This document shows, piece by piece, positions 52,298 through 61,655 of a stretch of 64,000 bases of DNA. Made by a program: the position numbers and the translations under genes. Origin of the DNA: Burkholderia lata (GTDB lineage: Bacteria; Pseudomonadota; Gammaproteobacteria; Burkholderiales; Burkholderiaceae); assembly GCF_000012945.1 (NCBI RefSeq), contig NC_007510.1, positions 3,596,001 to 3,660,000 on the forward strand. Reading direction: 5' to 3'. Numbering within the stretch: position 1 is the stretch's first letter; every line of letters begins with the position of its first letter. The notes under the pieces were generated by a model that saw only the letters and a list, made by a program, of their open reading frames with translations, was not told the origin of the DNA and searched no databases.

Positions 52298-52678
52298 ATG
52301 CCCGCGCTGAATCTCGACACCGATGCAGATCGGATCGCCGAGCGCCTCGCCGATCCCGGCACGCTGCTCGTCGCGTGCCTGTGCGCCGAGTGGTGCGGCA
52401 CCTGCCGCGACTACCGGACGGCCTTCGACCAGCTCGCCGATGCGCATCCGGACGCCTGCTTCGCCTGGATCGACATCGAAACGCATGCCGACCAGCTCGA
52501 CGATCTCGACGTCGAGAACTTCCCGACGATCCTGATCGAAGATACCCACACCGCACGCTTCTTCGGCACGGTGCTGCCGCATGCGGCGATCGTCGAGCGG
52601 ATGCTGTCCGACCTGAGCGCGGTACCCGGTGCACCGCACGCACCGAAATTGCGCAACGTCCTGGCCGTCGAAGCCTGA
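52298..52678 (+). CDS. Thioredoxin-fold protein
   Basis: This 126-residue thioredoxin-like protein has the active site C33-G-T-C36 (EWCGTCRDYR) and a cis-Pro in ENFPTILIED. It lacks a signal peptide, so it should be cytoplasmic. The CGTC dipeptide differs from the CGPC of classical thioredoxin, which should raise its redox potential relation to disulfide exchange. It follows dprA by 36 bases and is probably co-transcribed. Confidence 0.9.
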   Translation: MPALNLDTDADRIAERLADPGTLLVACLCAEWCGTCRDYRTAFDQLADAHPDACFAWIDIETHADQLDDLDVENFPTILIEDTHTARFFGTVLPHAAIVERMLSDLSAVPGAPHAPKLRNVLAVEA

Positions 52679-52871
52679 ATTCGCAAGCCGGCCCGGTGGT
52701 TTTGCACGCATTTGCGCGCCCCGCCGCGCCGGGCGCTTGCCGCCGTTGCAGCCCCCCTCTATGATGGGCCGCTTTTTACACGCTGAGCCGCCATCGCTGC
52801 GGCGTGTGCTATAAAGCGGTCGTAAAAGGGACCCACAACCGGCGAACCCGGTCTACCAACACACACCTGTC

Positions 52872-55469
52872 ATGTCCAAAGCACTGATCATTGCGGAAAA
52901 GCCTTCTGTCGCGAACGACATCGCACGCGCTTTGGGCGGCTTTACCAAGCATGACGAGTATTACGAAAGCGACGAGTTCGTCCTTTCGTCCGCTGTCGGC
53001 CACCTGCTGGAAATCGCCGCCCCGGAAGAGTACGAGGTCAAGCGCGGGAAATGGAGCTTCGCGCATCTGCCCGTCATCCCCCCGCATTTCGACCTGAACC
53101 CGATCGCAAAAAGCGAGTCGCGCCTCAAGGTGCTCACGAAGCTGTTGAAGCGCAAGGACGTCGACCGCCTGATCAACGCATGTGACGCGGGGCGCGAGGG
53201 CGAGCTGATTTTCCGCCTGATCGCGCAGCACGCGAAGGCGAAGCAGCCGGTCCAGCGCCTGTGGCTGCAGTCGATGACCCCGCAGGCGATCCGCGACGGC
53301 TTCGCGAACCTGCGCAGCGACGCGGACATGCTGCCGCTCGCCGACGCCGCACGCTGCCGCTCGGAAGCCGACTGGCTCGTCGGGATCAACGGCACCCGCG
53401 CGATGACCGCGTTCAACAGCAAGGGTGGCGGCTTCTTCCTGACGACAGTTGGCCGGGTTCAGACGCCAACGTTGTCGATCGTCGTCGAACGCGAAGAGAA
53501 AATCCGCCGCTTCATCCCGCGCGACTACTGGGAAGTGAAGGCCGAATTCGCGTGCGCGGGCGGCTTCTACGAAGGCAAGTGGTACGACCCGAAATTCAAG
53601 CGCGACGAATTCGATCCGGAAAAGCGCGACTCCCGCCTGTGGAGCCTGCCGGCTGCCGAAACGATCGTCGCCGCGTGTCGCGACCAGGTCGGCACGGTCT
53701 CCGAGGAATCGAAGCCGTCGACGCAGCTGTCGCCGCTGCTGTTCGACCTGACGAGCCTGCAGCGTGAAGCGAATAGCCGCTTCGGCTTCTCCGCGAAGAA
53801 CACGCTCGGCCTCGCGCAGGCGCTGTATGAAAAGCACAAGGTGCTGACCTACCCGCGTACCGACGCGCGCGCACTGCCGGAAGACTACCTGTCGACGGTC
53901 CAGTCCACGCTCGAGATGCTCAAGGAGAGCAACAACTACCTGCCGCATGCGAAGCAGGTGCTCGACAAGGGCTGGGTGAAGCCGAACAAGCGGATCTTCG
54001 ACAACTCGAAGATCAGCGACCACTTTGCAATCATCCCGACGCTGCAGGCGCCGAAGTCGCTGTCCGAGCCGGAGCAGAAGCTGTACGACATGGTCGTGAA
54101 GCGCTTCCTCGCCGTGTTCTTCCCGGCCGCCGAATTCCGCGTCACGACGCGAATCACCGAAGTCGCCGGCCATCACTTCAAGACCGAAGGCAAGGTGCTC
54201 GTCGAGCCGGGCTGGCTGCAGGTGTACGGCCGCGACGCCGAAGGCGCGGATGCGAACCTGGTGCCGGTGCAGAAGGACGAGAAGGTGAAGACGGACGAAA
54301 TCGCCGCCGTCGCGCTCGTCACGAAGCCGCCCGCACGCTACTCGGAAGCGACGCTGCTGTCCGCGATGGAAGGCGCGGGCAAGCTCGTCGAGGACGACGA
54401 ACTGCGCGAGGCGATGGCCGCAAAGGGCCTCGGTACGCCGGCCACGCGCGCGGCGATCATCGAAGGCCTGCTCGGCGAGAAATACCTCGTGCGCGAAGGC
54501 CGCGAGCTGATCCCGACCGCGAAGGCATTCCAGCTGATGACGCTGCTGCGCGGGCTCGGCGTGAAGGAACTCACCGCGCCCGAGCTCACCGGCGAATGGG
54601 AATACAAGCTGTCGCAGATGGAGCGCGGCAACCTAGGGCGCGAAGCGTTCATGCAGGAAATTGCCCGCATGACGCAGCAGATCGTCAAGCGCGCGAAGGA
54701 ATACGATTCCGACACGATCCCCGGCGATTACGCGACGCTCGAGACGCCGTGCCCGAACTGCGGCGGCCAGGTGAAGGAAAACTACCGCCGTTTCGCGTGC
54801 ACGAAGTGCGAGTTCTCGATCTCGAAGATTCCGGGCAGCCGGCAGTTCGAGATCGCGGAAGTCGAGGAGCTGCTGCGCGAGAAGACGATCGGCCCGCTGT
54901 CCGGCTTCCGCAGCAAGATGGGCCGCCCGTTCTCGGCGATCCTCAAGCTGTCCTTCGACGACGAGACGAAGAACTACAAGCTCGAGTTCGATTTCGGCCA
55001 GGATTCCGGTGGTGAAGAAGGCGAGGCGCCCGACTTCTCCGCGCAGGAGCCGGTCGGCGCATGCCCGAAGTGCAAGGGCCGCGTGTTCGAGCACGGGATG
55101 AGCTACGTGTGCGAGCACTCGGTGGCCAACCCGAAGACCTGCGACTTCCGCTCAGGCAAGGTGATTCTGCAGCAGGAAATCACGCGCGAGCAGATGGGCA
55201 AGCTGCTTGCCGACGGCCGCACGGATCTGCTGCCGAACTTCAAGTCGTCACGCACGGGCCGCAACTTCAAGGCCTTCCTCGTGAAGCAGCCCGACGGCAA
55301 GATCGGCTTCGAGTTCGAGAAGAAGGAGCCGAAGGCCGCTGCCGCGAAGAAGACGGCAAAATCGGCGACGAAGGATGCCGAAACCGTGACGGAAGGCGCC
55401 GAAGAGAAACCGGCACCGGCTCGCAAGACCGCCGCCCGCAAGACGACGGCGCGCAAGACGGGCTCGTAA
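52872..55469 (+). CDS. topB: DNA topoisomerase III
   Basis: TopB is a type IA topoisomerase that decatenates replication intermediates. The 865-residue enzyme has an N-terminal TOPRIM domain (LIIAEKPSVANDIA; INACDAGREGELIFRLI with the acidic triad) and the active-site Tyr in LTYPRTDARALPEDY. C-terminal zinc-ribbon-like segments (TPCPNCGGQ...CTKCEF and GACPKCKGR) are followed by a Lys/Ala/Thr-rich tail of about 50 residues. A strong terminator follows. A candidate leader lies at 52679-52871. Confidence 0.96.
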   Translation: MSKALIIAEKPSVANDIARALGGFTKHDEYYESDEFVLSSAVGHLLEIAAPEEYEVKRGKWSFAHLPVIPPHFDLNPIAKSESRLKVLTKLLKRKDVDRLINACDAGREGELIFRLIAQHAKAKQPVQRLWLQSMTPQAIRDGFANLRSDADMLPLADAARCRSEADWLVGINGTRAMTAFNSKGGGFFLTTVGRVQTPTLSIVVEREEKIRRFIPRDYWEVKAEFACAGGFYEGKWYDPKFKRDEFDPEKRDSRLWSLPAAETIVAACRDQVGTVSEESKPSTQLSPLLFDLTSLQREANSRFGFSAKNTLGLAQALYEKHKVLTYPRTDARALPEDYLSTVQSTLEMLKESNNYLPHAKQVLDKGWVKPNKRIFDNSKISDHFAIIPTLQAPKSLSEPEQKLYDMVVKRFLAVFFPAAEFRVTTRITEVAGHHFKTEGKVLVEPGWLQVYGRDAEGADANLVPVQKDEKVKTDEIAAVALVTKPPARYSEATLLSAMEGAGKLVEDDELREAMAAKGLGTPATRAAIIEGLLGEKYLVREGRELIPTAKAFQLMTLLRGLGVKELTAPELTGEWEYKLSQMERGNLGREAFMQEIARMTQQIVKRAKEYDSDTIPGDYATLETPCPNCGGQVKENYRRFACTKCEFSISKIPGSRQFEIAEVEELLREKTIGPLSGFRSKMGRPFSAILKLSFDDETKNYKLEFDFGQDSGGEEGEAPDFSAQEPVGACPKCKGRVFEHGMSYVCEHSVANPKTCDFRSGKVILQQEITREQMGKLLADGRTDLLPNFKSSRTGRNFKAFLVKQPDGKIGFEFEKKEPKAAAAKKTAKSATKDAETVTEGAEEKPAPARKTAARKTTARKTGS

Positions 55470-55522
55470 CGGCCTGACGGCCGGGGTTCTCCCGGCCACG
55501 CCGGATTCCGGCAGGCAGCGAT

Positions 55523-55559
55523 AAAAAAACGCGGATCGATTGCTCGATCCGCGTTTTTC
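55523..55559. terminator. topB / LysR bidirectional terminator
   Basis: A 12-bp stem (55528-55539 with 55544-55555) has an A-run before and a T-run after. It separates convergent topB and the LysR gene. Confidence 0.92.
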
Positions 55560-55597
55560 TTTGTGCCGGCGGCAACCGCCGCCCGGCCGTCGCGCCG

Positions 55598-56647
55598 TTA
55601 CAGTGGCGACGGCACCGCGACGCGCGGGCGCGGCGAACGCGGCAGGCGCGGCGACAGGTTCGGGTCGGCCGATTCCGGCTGCTCCGCACGCGTCTCGACA
55701 CCGATCGGCGGAAGCGCCGAATTCTGCGCGGCCCACTGCTCGCCCATCGTCGCATCGGTCGAGTGACTGAAATGCTCGACGAGGTGGTCGATGAACGTGC
55801 GCACCTTCGCAGGCAAATGGCGCCGGCTCGGGTAAGCGATGTTGATCTCGACCTGCGGCAGCCGGAAATCCGGCAGCAGCCGCACGAGCGCGCCGCGCGC
55901 GATGTCGCTGCCGATCAGGTAGCTCGGCAGGATCGCGACCCCCATCCCGAGCAGCGCGAACTGGCGCAGCATCGCGGTGTTGTTCGCGACGATCACGTTG
56001 GTCGGGCGCACGCGCACTTCACCGTCCGGCCCCGTGAACACGCGCTCGTCGCCCCAGTATTCGGTCGGCAGGCTCAGGCTCGGGTGCTCGGCGAGATGCT
56101 CCGGATGGGTCGGCACACCGTGCTTCTCCAGGTAGCTCGGCGTCGCGCACACGGTCATGCAGCCGGTGGTCAGGCGCCGCGTGACGATGCTCGCGCTACG
56201 CATCTGGCGCGTGACGACGATGCCGACGTCGAAGCCTTCCTCGACGAGATCGACCTGCCGGTCGACCAGCGTGAGATCGGGCACCACTTTCGGGAAATTC
56301 TCCGTGTACGACTGCAACACGGGCGCGAGGTTATGCAGGCCGAACACGACCGGCGCAACGATGCGCAACGTTCCGACCGGCTCGTGATTGCGCGCAACGA
56401 CCATCTGCTCGACGTCCTCGAGCTCATCGAGGATCTGGCGAGCACGCTCCAGATAGACCTGGCCTGACTCCGTCAGGGAAAGGCTGCGCGTGGTGCGGTT
56501 CAGCAAACGCGTGCCGAGCCGGCCTTCCAGATCGGCGACGTGACGCGTCGCGACCGCGTTGGAGATATCCATTGCACTCGCGGCCCGCGCAAAACTGCCG
56601 AGATCTGCAACCTTGACGAACACGCGCATCGACTGCAAATGATCCAT
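55598..56647 (-). CDS. LysR-family transcriptional regulator
   Basis: This 349-residue regulator has the N-terminal winged HTH (about 1-60; SFARAASAMDISNAVATRHVADLEGRLGT) and an effector domain resembling the CrgA-like LysR group. A Pro/Arg-rich tail of about 45 residues extends the C-terminus. It is divergent from a D-2-hydroxyacid dehydrogenase, and a 29-bp palindrome in the gap is its likely binding site. Target and ligand are unknown. Confidence 0.92.
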   Translation of the reverse strand: MDHLQSMRVFVKVADLGSFARAASAMDISNAVATRHVADLEGRLGTRLLNRTTRSLSLTESGQVYLERARQILDELEDVEQMVVARNHEPVGTLRIVAPVVFGLHNLAPVLQSYTENFPKVVPDLTLVDRQVDLVEEGFDVGIVVTRQMRSASIVTRRLTTGCMTVCATPSYLEKHGVPTHPEHLAEHPSLSLPTEYWGDERVFTGPDGEVRVRPTNVIVANNTAMLRQFALLGMGVAILPSYLIGSDIARGALVRLLPDFRLPQVEINIAYPSRRHLPAKVRTFIDHLVEHFSHSTDATMGEQWAAQNSALPPIGVETRAEQPESADPNLSPRLPRSPRPRVAVPSPL

Positions 56648-57073
56648 AAACGACTCCTGCCGCTGTTACAACTTCAAAAAGATGAAGCAAATGCGTAATT
56701 CTCCTACGACAGCGGAAATGATGCAGAGTTGCTCAACAAGGCCCTTGTAGACGATAAAAATAGTCAAAAATCCTCGCCTTCTGCGGATAGTTGATCCAAT
56801 TATTCTGATTGGAGCAACAATTTGGTGAACCTCGTCGAGTAAGCGGCCGAATCAGGAAGGACGTATTTGATGCGACACAACAGCGCACCCTTCCGCCCGT
56901 CGCGCGAGCGGCTCCGGGTCAGGCTCCCGCCGATTGCGGCGGAGCGTAACAACCTGTTAAAAAGACACCATGGCAGCGGCCGACGTAGCATCATGTCGGC
57001 CCCGGCCGGGCGGGACGGGTGCGCGACGTGCGCCGCCGCCGCCGCCGCTTTCAACGCGCGACACCCGCTCACC
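56648..57073. other. Divergent regulatory region, LysR and dehydrogenase
   Basis: This 426-base region is noticeably AT-rich over its first 200 bases. It contains the LysR-type palindrome at 56790-56818. An ORF open in frame from 56867 leads into the dehydrogenase but its 69 extra codons look non-homologous, so it is more likely a leader. No RNA gene is seen. Confidence 0.5.
56790..56818. promoter_or_regulatory. Putative LysR binding palindrome
   Basis: The site is GTTG-N2-CCAAT-N7-ATTGG-N2-CAAC, symmetric at all 18 specified positions. It contains the T-N11-A core typical of LysR-type sites. It lies 143 bases from the LysR start and 256 bases from the dehydrogenase start. Confidence 0.7.
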
Positions 57074-58087
57074 ATGAAAATTGCCATCCTCGACGACTAC
57101 CAGGACGCCGTCCGCAAGCTGAACTGCTTCGAGATGCTTGCCGACCACGACGTGAAGGTCTTCAACAATACGGTGCGCGGATTGGGACAACTCGCCAGCC
57201 GTCTGGCGGAAGTCGAGGCGCTCGTGCTGATTCGCGAACGGACCCCGATTTCGTCGCAACTGCTCGCCAAGCTGCCGAACCTGCGCATGATCAGCCAGAC
57301 CGGTCGCATTTCGAGCCACATCGATCTCGAAGCCTGTACCGACCGCGGCATCGCTGTGCTCGAAGGCACGGGCTCGCCGATTGCCCCCGCCGAACTGACC
57401 TGGGCACTCGTGATGGCCGCCCAGCGCCGCATTCCGCAGTACGTCGCGAACCTGAAGCAGGGTGCGTGGCAACAGTCGGGCCTGAAGACGTCGGCGATGC
57501 CGCCGAACTTCGGCCTCGGCCAGGTGCTGCGCGGCCAGACGCTCGGCATCTGGGGCTACGGCAAGATCGGCCGGCTTGTCGCCGGCTACGGCAAGGCATT
57601 CGGGATGAACGTGCTGATCTGGGGCCGCGAGCATTCGCTCGAGGCCGCGCGGGCTGACGGCTATACGGCCGCCGAAAGCCGCGAAGCGCTGTTCGAGCAG
57701 AGCGACGTGCTGTCGCTGCACCTGCGCATGCATGACGACACGCGCGGGATCGTGAAGCAGGAAGACCTGATGCGGATGAAGCCGACGTCGCTGCTCGTCA
57801 ACACGAGCCGCGCCGAACTGCTCGAGGAAAATGCCCTGGTCAACGCGCTGTCGCACAACCGTCCGGGGATGGTGGCGATCGACGTGTTCGAGAGCGAGCC
57901 GATCCTGCAGGGCTACAGCCTGCTGCGGATGGAAAACGTGATCTGCACGCCGCACATCGGCTACGTCGAGCGCGAAAGCTACGAGCTCTACTTCAGCGCG
58001 GCATTCCGGAACATCCTGGCGTTCGACCAGGGCGACATGTCGAGCGTCGTCAATCCGGAAGCCCTGACGCCGCGCCGCGTGCGCTGA
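57074..58087 (+). CDS. D-2-hydroxyacid dehydrogenase family protein
   Basis: This 337-residue NAD-dependent oxidoreductase starts MKIAILDDYQDAVRKL. The Rossmann motif is GIWGYGKIGRLVAGYGKAFG. Catalytic residues are R in NTSRAELLEE, E in DVFESEP and H in CTPHIGYVERE. It resembles phosphoglycerate dehydrogenase-like proteins lacking the C-terminal ACT domain. The substrate is unknown. It is probably controlled by the divergent LysR protein. Confidence 0.92.
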   Translation: MKIAILDDYQDAVRKLNCFEMLADHDVKVFNNTVRGLGQLASRLAEVEALVLIRERTPISSQLLAKLPNLRMISQTGRISSHIDLEACTDRGIAVLEGTGSPIAPAELTWALVMAAQRRIPQYVANLKQGAWQQSGLKTSAMPPNFGLGQVLRGQTLGIWGYGKIGRLVAGYGKAFGMNVLIWGREHSLEAARADGYTAAESREALFEQSDVLSLHLRMHDDTRGIVKQEDLMRMKPTSLLVNTSRAELLEENALVNALSHNRPGMVAIDVFESEPILQGYSLLRMENVICTPHIGYVERESYELYFSAAFRNILAFDQGDMSSVVNPEALTPRRVR

Positions 58088-58136
58088 GCGCCGCGGGCCG
58101 CGCCCGCCGCGCGGCCCCGCTTCCTGCTTCCCGTCT

Positions 58137-59003
58137 TCAGGCGGCCACGCGGCCGCCCGTCATCGCGCCGACGCGCGTGAGGAAATGCTCGCCGTCGCGC
58201 CGCCCGAGGTCGTACGCATGCCGCATCTGCGACGGGCTCGTGTAATCCCAACTCGAAATCGGCACCTTGCTCGACGGCTGGACATACAGCCGCCGCTGCT
58301 CGCCGTGCGCGACCGTGAACATCTGCGGACGCGGGTACAGCCGCGTGACGAGCACCAGCACGTCGCCCGGCGTCGGGTCGAGCGCGTCGACCGGCACGTT
58401 GTCGACCATCCCACCGTCGAGCACGGGCCGGCCGCCGCAGCGCAGCACCGGCGTGAATGGCGGCGTACAGGATGACTGCAGGATCAGGTCGGCGAGTTCG
58501 TCGACGCGCGTGCAGGCCTGCGCGCGCACGAATTCCGGCCGAAAGCCGAGCGTGCGCCCGAGCGTCGGGTGCAGCGTCTTGCGCACGTATTTCTCGATGT
58601 TGTACGCGACAAGGCCGGCGGCCACTGCGCTGCGCGCGCCGAGCCAGCGCGGCACGTGCGACACGCCAATGCGGATCTCCGGCGCCGCGGCAAGCTTCGC
58701 GAACGGCTCGCCGTAGATGTCGAGCAGCGCCTGGCGGTAAATCCGGTAATGCGGAAACACGGGCTCGCGCCCGAACAGGTTGCCCCAGTACGCGTTCTTC
58801 CGGTTGTGGCGCAGCGCCTCTTCGTAATAGCGCATCACCCAGGCGGCGTCGCGTGTATACAGCATGCACGCGGTCGCCGCGCCGGCCGAGATGCCGGTGA
58901 TCACGCGCGGGCGCAGGCCGAGCGCCGGCTGGGCGACGTCCCAGAAGCCGGCCTGCCACCAGCAGCGATTGCCGCCGCCCGCAAAGACGATCTGGTCGAA
59001 CAT
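58137..59003 (-). CDS. Patatin-like phospholipase
   Basis: This 288-residue lipid acyl hydrolase has the patatin oxyanion loop (FAGGGNRCWWQAG), the nucleophile elbow GISAG (S39) and the catalytic Asp in LDGGMVDNVP (D196). No signal peptide is seen, so it acts in the cytoplasm unless secreted by another route. The stop of the thioesterase gene lies 8 bases upstream of its start, so the two are co-transcribed. The frame is open upstream into that gene without conservation. Confidence 0.9.
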   Translation of the reverse strand: MFDQIVFAGGGNRCWWQAGFWDVAQPALGLRPRVITGISAGAATACMLYTRDAAWVMRYYEEALRHNRKNAYWGNLFGREPVFPHYRIYRQALLDIYGEPFAKLAAAPEIRIGVSHVPRWLGARSAVAAGLVAYNIEKYVRKTLHPTLGRTLGFRPEFVRAQACTRVDELADLILQSSCTPPFTPVLRCGGRPVLDGGMVDNVPVDALDPTPGDVLVLVTRLYPRPQMFTVAHGEQRRLYVQPSSKVPISSWDYTSPSQMRHAYDLGRRDGEHFLTRVGAMTGGRVAA

Positions 59004-59011
59004 CGCGCCGC

Positions 59012-59419
59012 TCAGCTGACGAGCGCGTAGGTCGACGTCGCGTGAACGGCCATCTTGCCGTCTTCGTCGAACAACTCGACTTCGCCGAATACGAGATTGC
59101 GGCCCATCCGCAGCACGCGCGCGGTGACGAGCACGTCGCCCTTGCGCACGGGACGCATGAAGTTCGTGTTCAGCGATACGGTCGTCATCGGCCGGAACTC
59201 GCCGAGCGCGGCCGAGATCGCAACCACCATCGCGGTGTCTGCGGCCGCCGTGAACACCTGGCCGCAGATGATGCCGCCCGAATGGCGGAATTCGCCGGAA
59301 AACGGCAGGCGCAGCGTGACGCTGTCGTCGCCGATCGACACGGGGACCAGACCGAGCGAGCGGACCCAGGGGGCCAGCAGGCGATCCAGCAATTCGCGGA
59401 CTGCGTTTTCGTCCATCAT
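59012..59419 (-). CDS. PaaI-type hotdog thioesterase
   Basis: This 135-residue hotdog-fold protein resembles acyl-CoA thioesterases of the PaaI/4HBT family. Visible features are FRHSGGIICGQVFTAAADTAM with the catalytic-helix acid, and TNFMRPVRKGDVLVTARV. Start MMDENAVREL at 59419 is chosen; the frame continues upstream to 59473. It lies just upstream of the patatin gene. A joint role in acyl-lipid turnover is inference. Confidence 0.85.
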   Translation of the reverse strand: MMDENAVRELLDRLLAPWVRSLGLVPVSIGDDSVTLRLPFSGEFRHSGGIICGQVFTAAADTAMVVAISAALGEFRPMTTVSLNTNFMRPVRKGDVLVTARVLRMGRNLVFGEVELFDEDGKMAVHATSTYALVS

Positions 59420-59564
59420 CGAAAGCCCAGAAAGCGTTGCGCGACCGCCGCGCAACACGTGTGGCGTCATCATACCGGGACCGAGGAATCTCCGATCGCT
59501 CGTTATCGGACCGACAGCCGCCGTTGTCGTGACGAAATATTTTCAGGAGATTTGCAGAAAGGGC

Positions 59565-59593
59565 TTGCAAGACCTCAAATACCCATGCATAAT
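59565..59593 (+). promoter_or_regulatory. tRNA-Lys promoter
   Basis: TTGCAA (59565-59570) and CATAAT (59588-59593) are separated by 17 bases and lie 13 bases upstream of the tRNA. Confidence 0.8.
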
Positions 59594-59606
59594 CTTTCTT
59601 CTGTTG

Positions 59607-59682
59607 GGGGCGTTAGCTCAGTTGGTAGAGCAGCGGACTCTTAATCCGTAGGTCGAGTGTTCGAGTCACTCACGCCCCACCA
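59607..59682 (+). tRNA. tRNA-Lys (CTT)
   Basis: This 76-base gene has encoded CCA, acceptor GGGGCGT/ACGCCCC, anticodon CTT in loop CTCTTAA and T-stem GAGTG/CACTC. All stems pair. It decodes AAG. A terminator follows at once. Confidence 0.96.
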
Positions 59683-59691
59683 GGAATTCCG

Positions 59692-59725
59692 AAGCCCGGT
59701 TAGCGAAAGCTAACCGGGCTTTTTC
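59692..59725 (+). terminator. tRNA-Lys terminator
   Basis: A 12-bp stem (59693-59704 with 59709-59720) with a GAAA loop is followed by five T residues. Confidence 0.95.
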
Positions 59726-59869
59726 CTTTTCCGCCGCTGCAATCGCGGCGCGCGTCCTGTCGCAGTACGCCACCGCACGCCTGCTGCGCATCGTTTCCGC
59801 TAGAATCGTCCGACAAATATCACACGACCGGCGCAGGCACTGCCGTTTGCCCGCCGGCACTGAGAGAAC

Positions 59870-60919
59870 ATGGGACGTCAGACATGGAAGCATGTACCCG
59901 AGACGCGACCATTCAGAGAGCCTGGTTGCGCCGATATCGGCGAGTCCGACGAGACGCGCCACTCCCACGATCACGCCGGCATCCGCAGTGCGACGCACGA
60001 ACCGGATCCGGTCATGCCGGGTAAGGACGCGCTCGTCGCCATGGCGCTCGGCGTCGTGCTGCTCGTGCTGGCCGGCATGCTCGCCGTCACGGCCGGCCAG
60101 GCGACCGGCCAACTGGTCAGCGCGCCGGGCACGGTCGTGCGCATCGTGCAGGACAGCGACGCGATGCGCGCGTACCGGCCAATCGTCGCGTACCTCGCGA
60201 ACGACGGCCAGCGCCGCGAAGTCGCCGGCAATACCGCATCGACCGTCCCCGCCTACGATATCGGCGAGAACGTCGAGGTATGGCTCGACCCCAACCACCC
60301 CGAACGCCCCGCACTGATCGACGATTTCACGCAACGCTGGTTTCCGGCGGCCGTCGCGGCGCTACTCGCCATTGCGTCGCTCGCGATCGGGGGCCTGCTG
60401 ATCGCTGGCGGGCGCCGTCGCCGGTCATCCGAGCCACCGCCGGCCCAACCGGCCCGCAAGCCCACATCGAGCCGCTGGAACGTCGCGATCGTGCTGATTC
60501 CAATCTCGATCGGCACGGGCTTCATCGCCGGCGCCGGTGCAGCCGGCCTGCGTCAGTGGCAGATCGCCCACCACTACGCACGTTCGACCGGCCATGTCGT
60601 CGAGATCGCGAAAAACGCGCGCTCGACCCGCTCGCGCACGTCGCTGTATTCGGCGATCGTCGCGTTCACGACCGACAGCGGCCGCCAGATCACGTTCGCC
60701 CAGGGCTCGGCGTCGTCGCATCCGGGCCTGCGCGAAGGCGAAGCGGTCAGCGTGCTGTACGACCCTGTCACCCCCGAGCGCGCGGTCGTCGACCGCTTCT
60801 GGGATCGCTGGGGCCTCGCGGCCATCCTGTTCGCGATCGGCGCACCGTTCCTCGTGGCCGGGCTGTTCATCGCCGCGACGCTGTGGCCGGAACACCCGGC
60901 ACACGAAGCCGCTCCATGA
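59870..60919 (+). CDS. DUF3592-type membrane protein
   Basis: This protein of up to 349 residues has two repeats of a DUF3592-like beta domain, each preceded and followed by membrane helices (about residues 56-75, 160-180, 208-228, 310-335). The matching phrases are GTVVRIVQDSDAMRAYRPIVAYLA with NVEVWLDPNHPERP, and GHVVEIAKNARSTRSRTSLYSAI with AVSVLYDPVTPERA. The start is uncertain. ATG 59870 has GAGAGAAC upstream, and ATG 60014 begins just before the first helix. Function is unknown. Confidence 0.75.
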   Translation: MGRQTWKHVPETRPFREPGCADIGESDETRHSHDHAGIRSATHEPDPVMPGKDALVAMALGVVLLVLAGMLAVTAGQATGQLVSAPGTVVRIVQDSDAMRAYRPIVAYLANDGQRREVAGNTASTVPAYDIGENVEVWLDPNHPERPALIDDFTQRWFPAAVAALLAIASLAIGGLLIAGGRRRRSSEPPPAQPARKPTSSRWNVAIVLIPISIGTGFIAGAGAAGLRQWQIAHHYARSTGHVVEIAKNARSTRSRTSLYSAIVAFTTDSGRQITFAQGSASSHPGLREGEAVSVLYDPVTPERAVVDRFWDRWGLAAILFAIGAPFLVAGLFIAATLWPEHPAHEAAP

Positions 60920-60973
60920 CGTTCGCGCGCCGGCCGCGCTCCGCGTGGCGCGACAACCGGCACGGCGCGCGCA

Positions 60974-61588
60974 TCACCGCTCCCTGAACGCTTCCACCTT
61001 CGCGCGGTTCCCGCACGTGCGCATGTCGCACCAGCGGCGCCCGACGCCGCGGCCGCGATCGACGAAGAACCACGTGCACCGGCCACACTGCCGCACGCGT
61101 GCGAAGTCGTCGCTGCGCAGCAGTTGCTCGAAACCGAGTGCGGCCGCATCGACCCAGCGCGACGCGGCGCGCGCGTCGGGTCGCCACGCGAACCGGCCGT
61201 CGACCGCATCGAATGCGCTACGCGCGATCGCCTCGCGGATCGCGACAGCGAGCCGGTCCGCCGCGCGTGCGCCGGCGGTGCTACCGCCTCCGGTCGTCAG
61301 GTGCGCGACTGCGATGTACGCGTCCTCGCGAAAGCGATGCAGCGCCGCCAGCGCGTCCGCGTCGTCCTGCCATGCATGACGCAGAAGCCGCGCCAGATCG
61401 GCTGGCGCCAGCAGCCCCGATCGTTCCGCCCACCCATGCACGGCCGGCCAGTCGACGAGCTTGTCCGCGTCGCGCGTCTTGCCCGTGTCGGCCACCGTAT
61501 TGAGGAAGTCGAGCGCCGGATGGCCGCCGACGAAATCGGCTGCACCCCATGCGTGCGCGGGTCGCACGGGCTCGTGTCGAGTAACCAT
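60974..61588 (-). CDS. ABATE/CGNR zinc-finger regulator
   Basis: This 204-residue protein has an N-terminal ABATE domain (about 15-120; GGHPALDFLNTVADTGKTRDADKLVDW) and a C-terminal CGNR zinc finger (CGRCTWFFVDRGRGVGRRWCDMRTCGNR). CGNR proteins are proposed stress- or aromatic-compound-responsive regulators. It is divergent from an alpha/beta hydrolase across 75 bases containing a perfect inverted repeat, so it probably controls that gene and itself. Confidence 0.9.
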   Translation of the reverse strand: MVTRHEPVRPAHAWGAADFVGGHPALDFLNTVADTGKTRDADKLVDWPAVHGWAERSGLLAPADLARLLRHAWQDDADALAALHRFREDAYIAVAHLTTGGGSTAGARAADRLAVAIREAIARSAFDAVDGRFAWRPDARAASRWVDAAALGFEQLLRSDDFARVRQCGRCTWFFVDRGRGVGRRWCDMRTCGNRAKVEAFRER

Positions 61589-61628
61589 TTATTTCTACCT
61601 ATCGGTTTCACACCCGGACAATCCGGAG

Positions 61629-61655
61629 TAACCTGTTAACAACCAAAACAGGTTA
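61629..61655. promoter_or_regulatory. Operator-like inverted repeat
   Basis: TAACCTGTT-N9-AACAGGTTA is a perfect 9-bp inverted repeat with centres 18 bases apart, about two helical turns. It ends 8 bases before the hydrolase ATG and is the obvious site for the divergent CGNR regulator. Confidence 0.75.

Noticed and set aside
56867..57073. N-terminal extension of the D-2-hydroxyacid dehydrogenase
   Set aside because: The 69 extra codons have no family resemblance, and the canonical start MKIAILDDYQ is at 57074.
59607..59682. tRNA-Lys as an integration site of an island
   Set aside because: No integrase or duplicated tRNA end is present nearby; ordinary genes follow.
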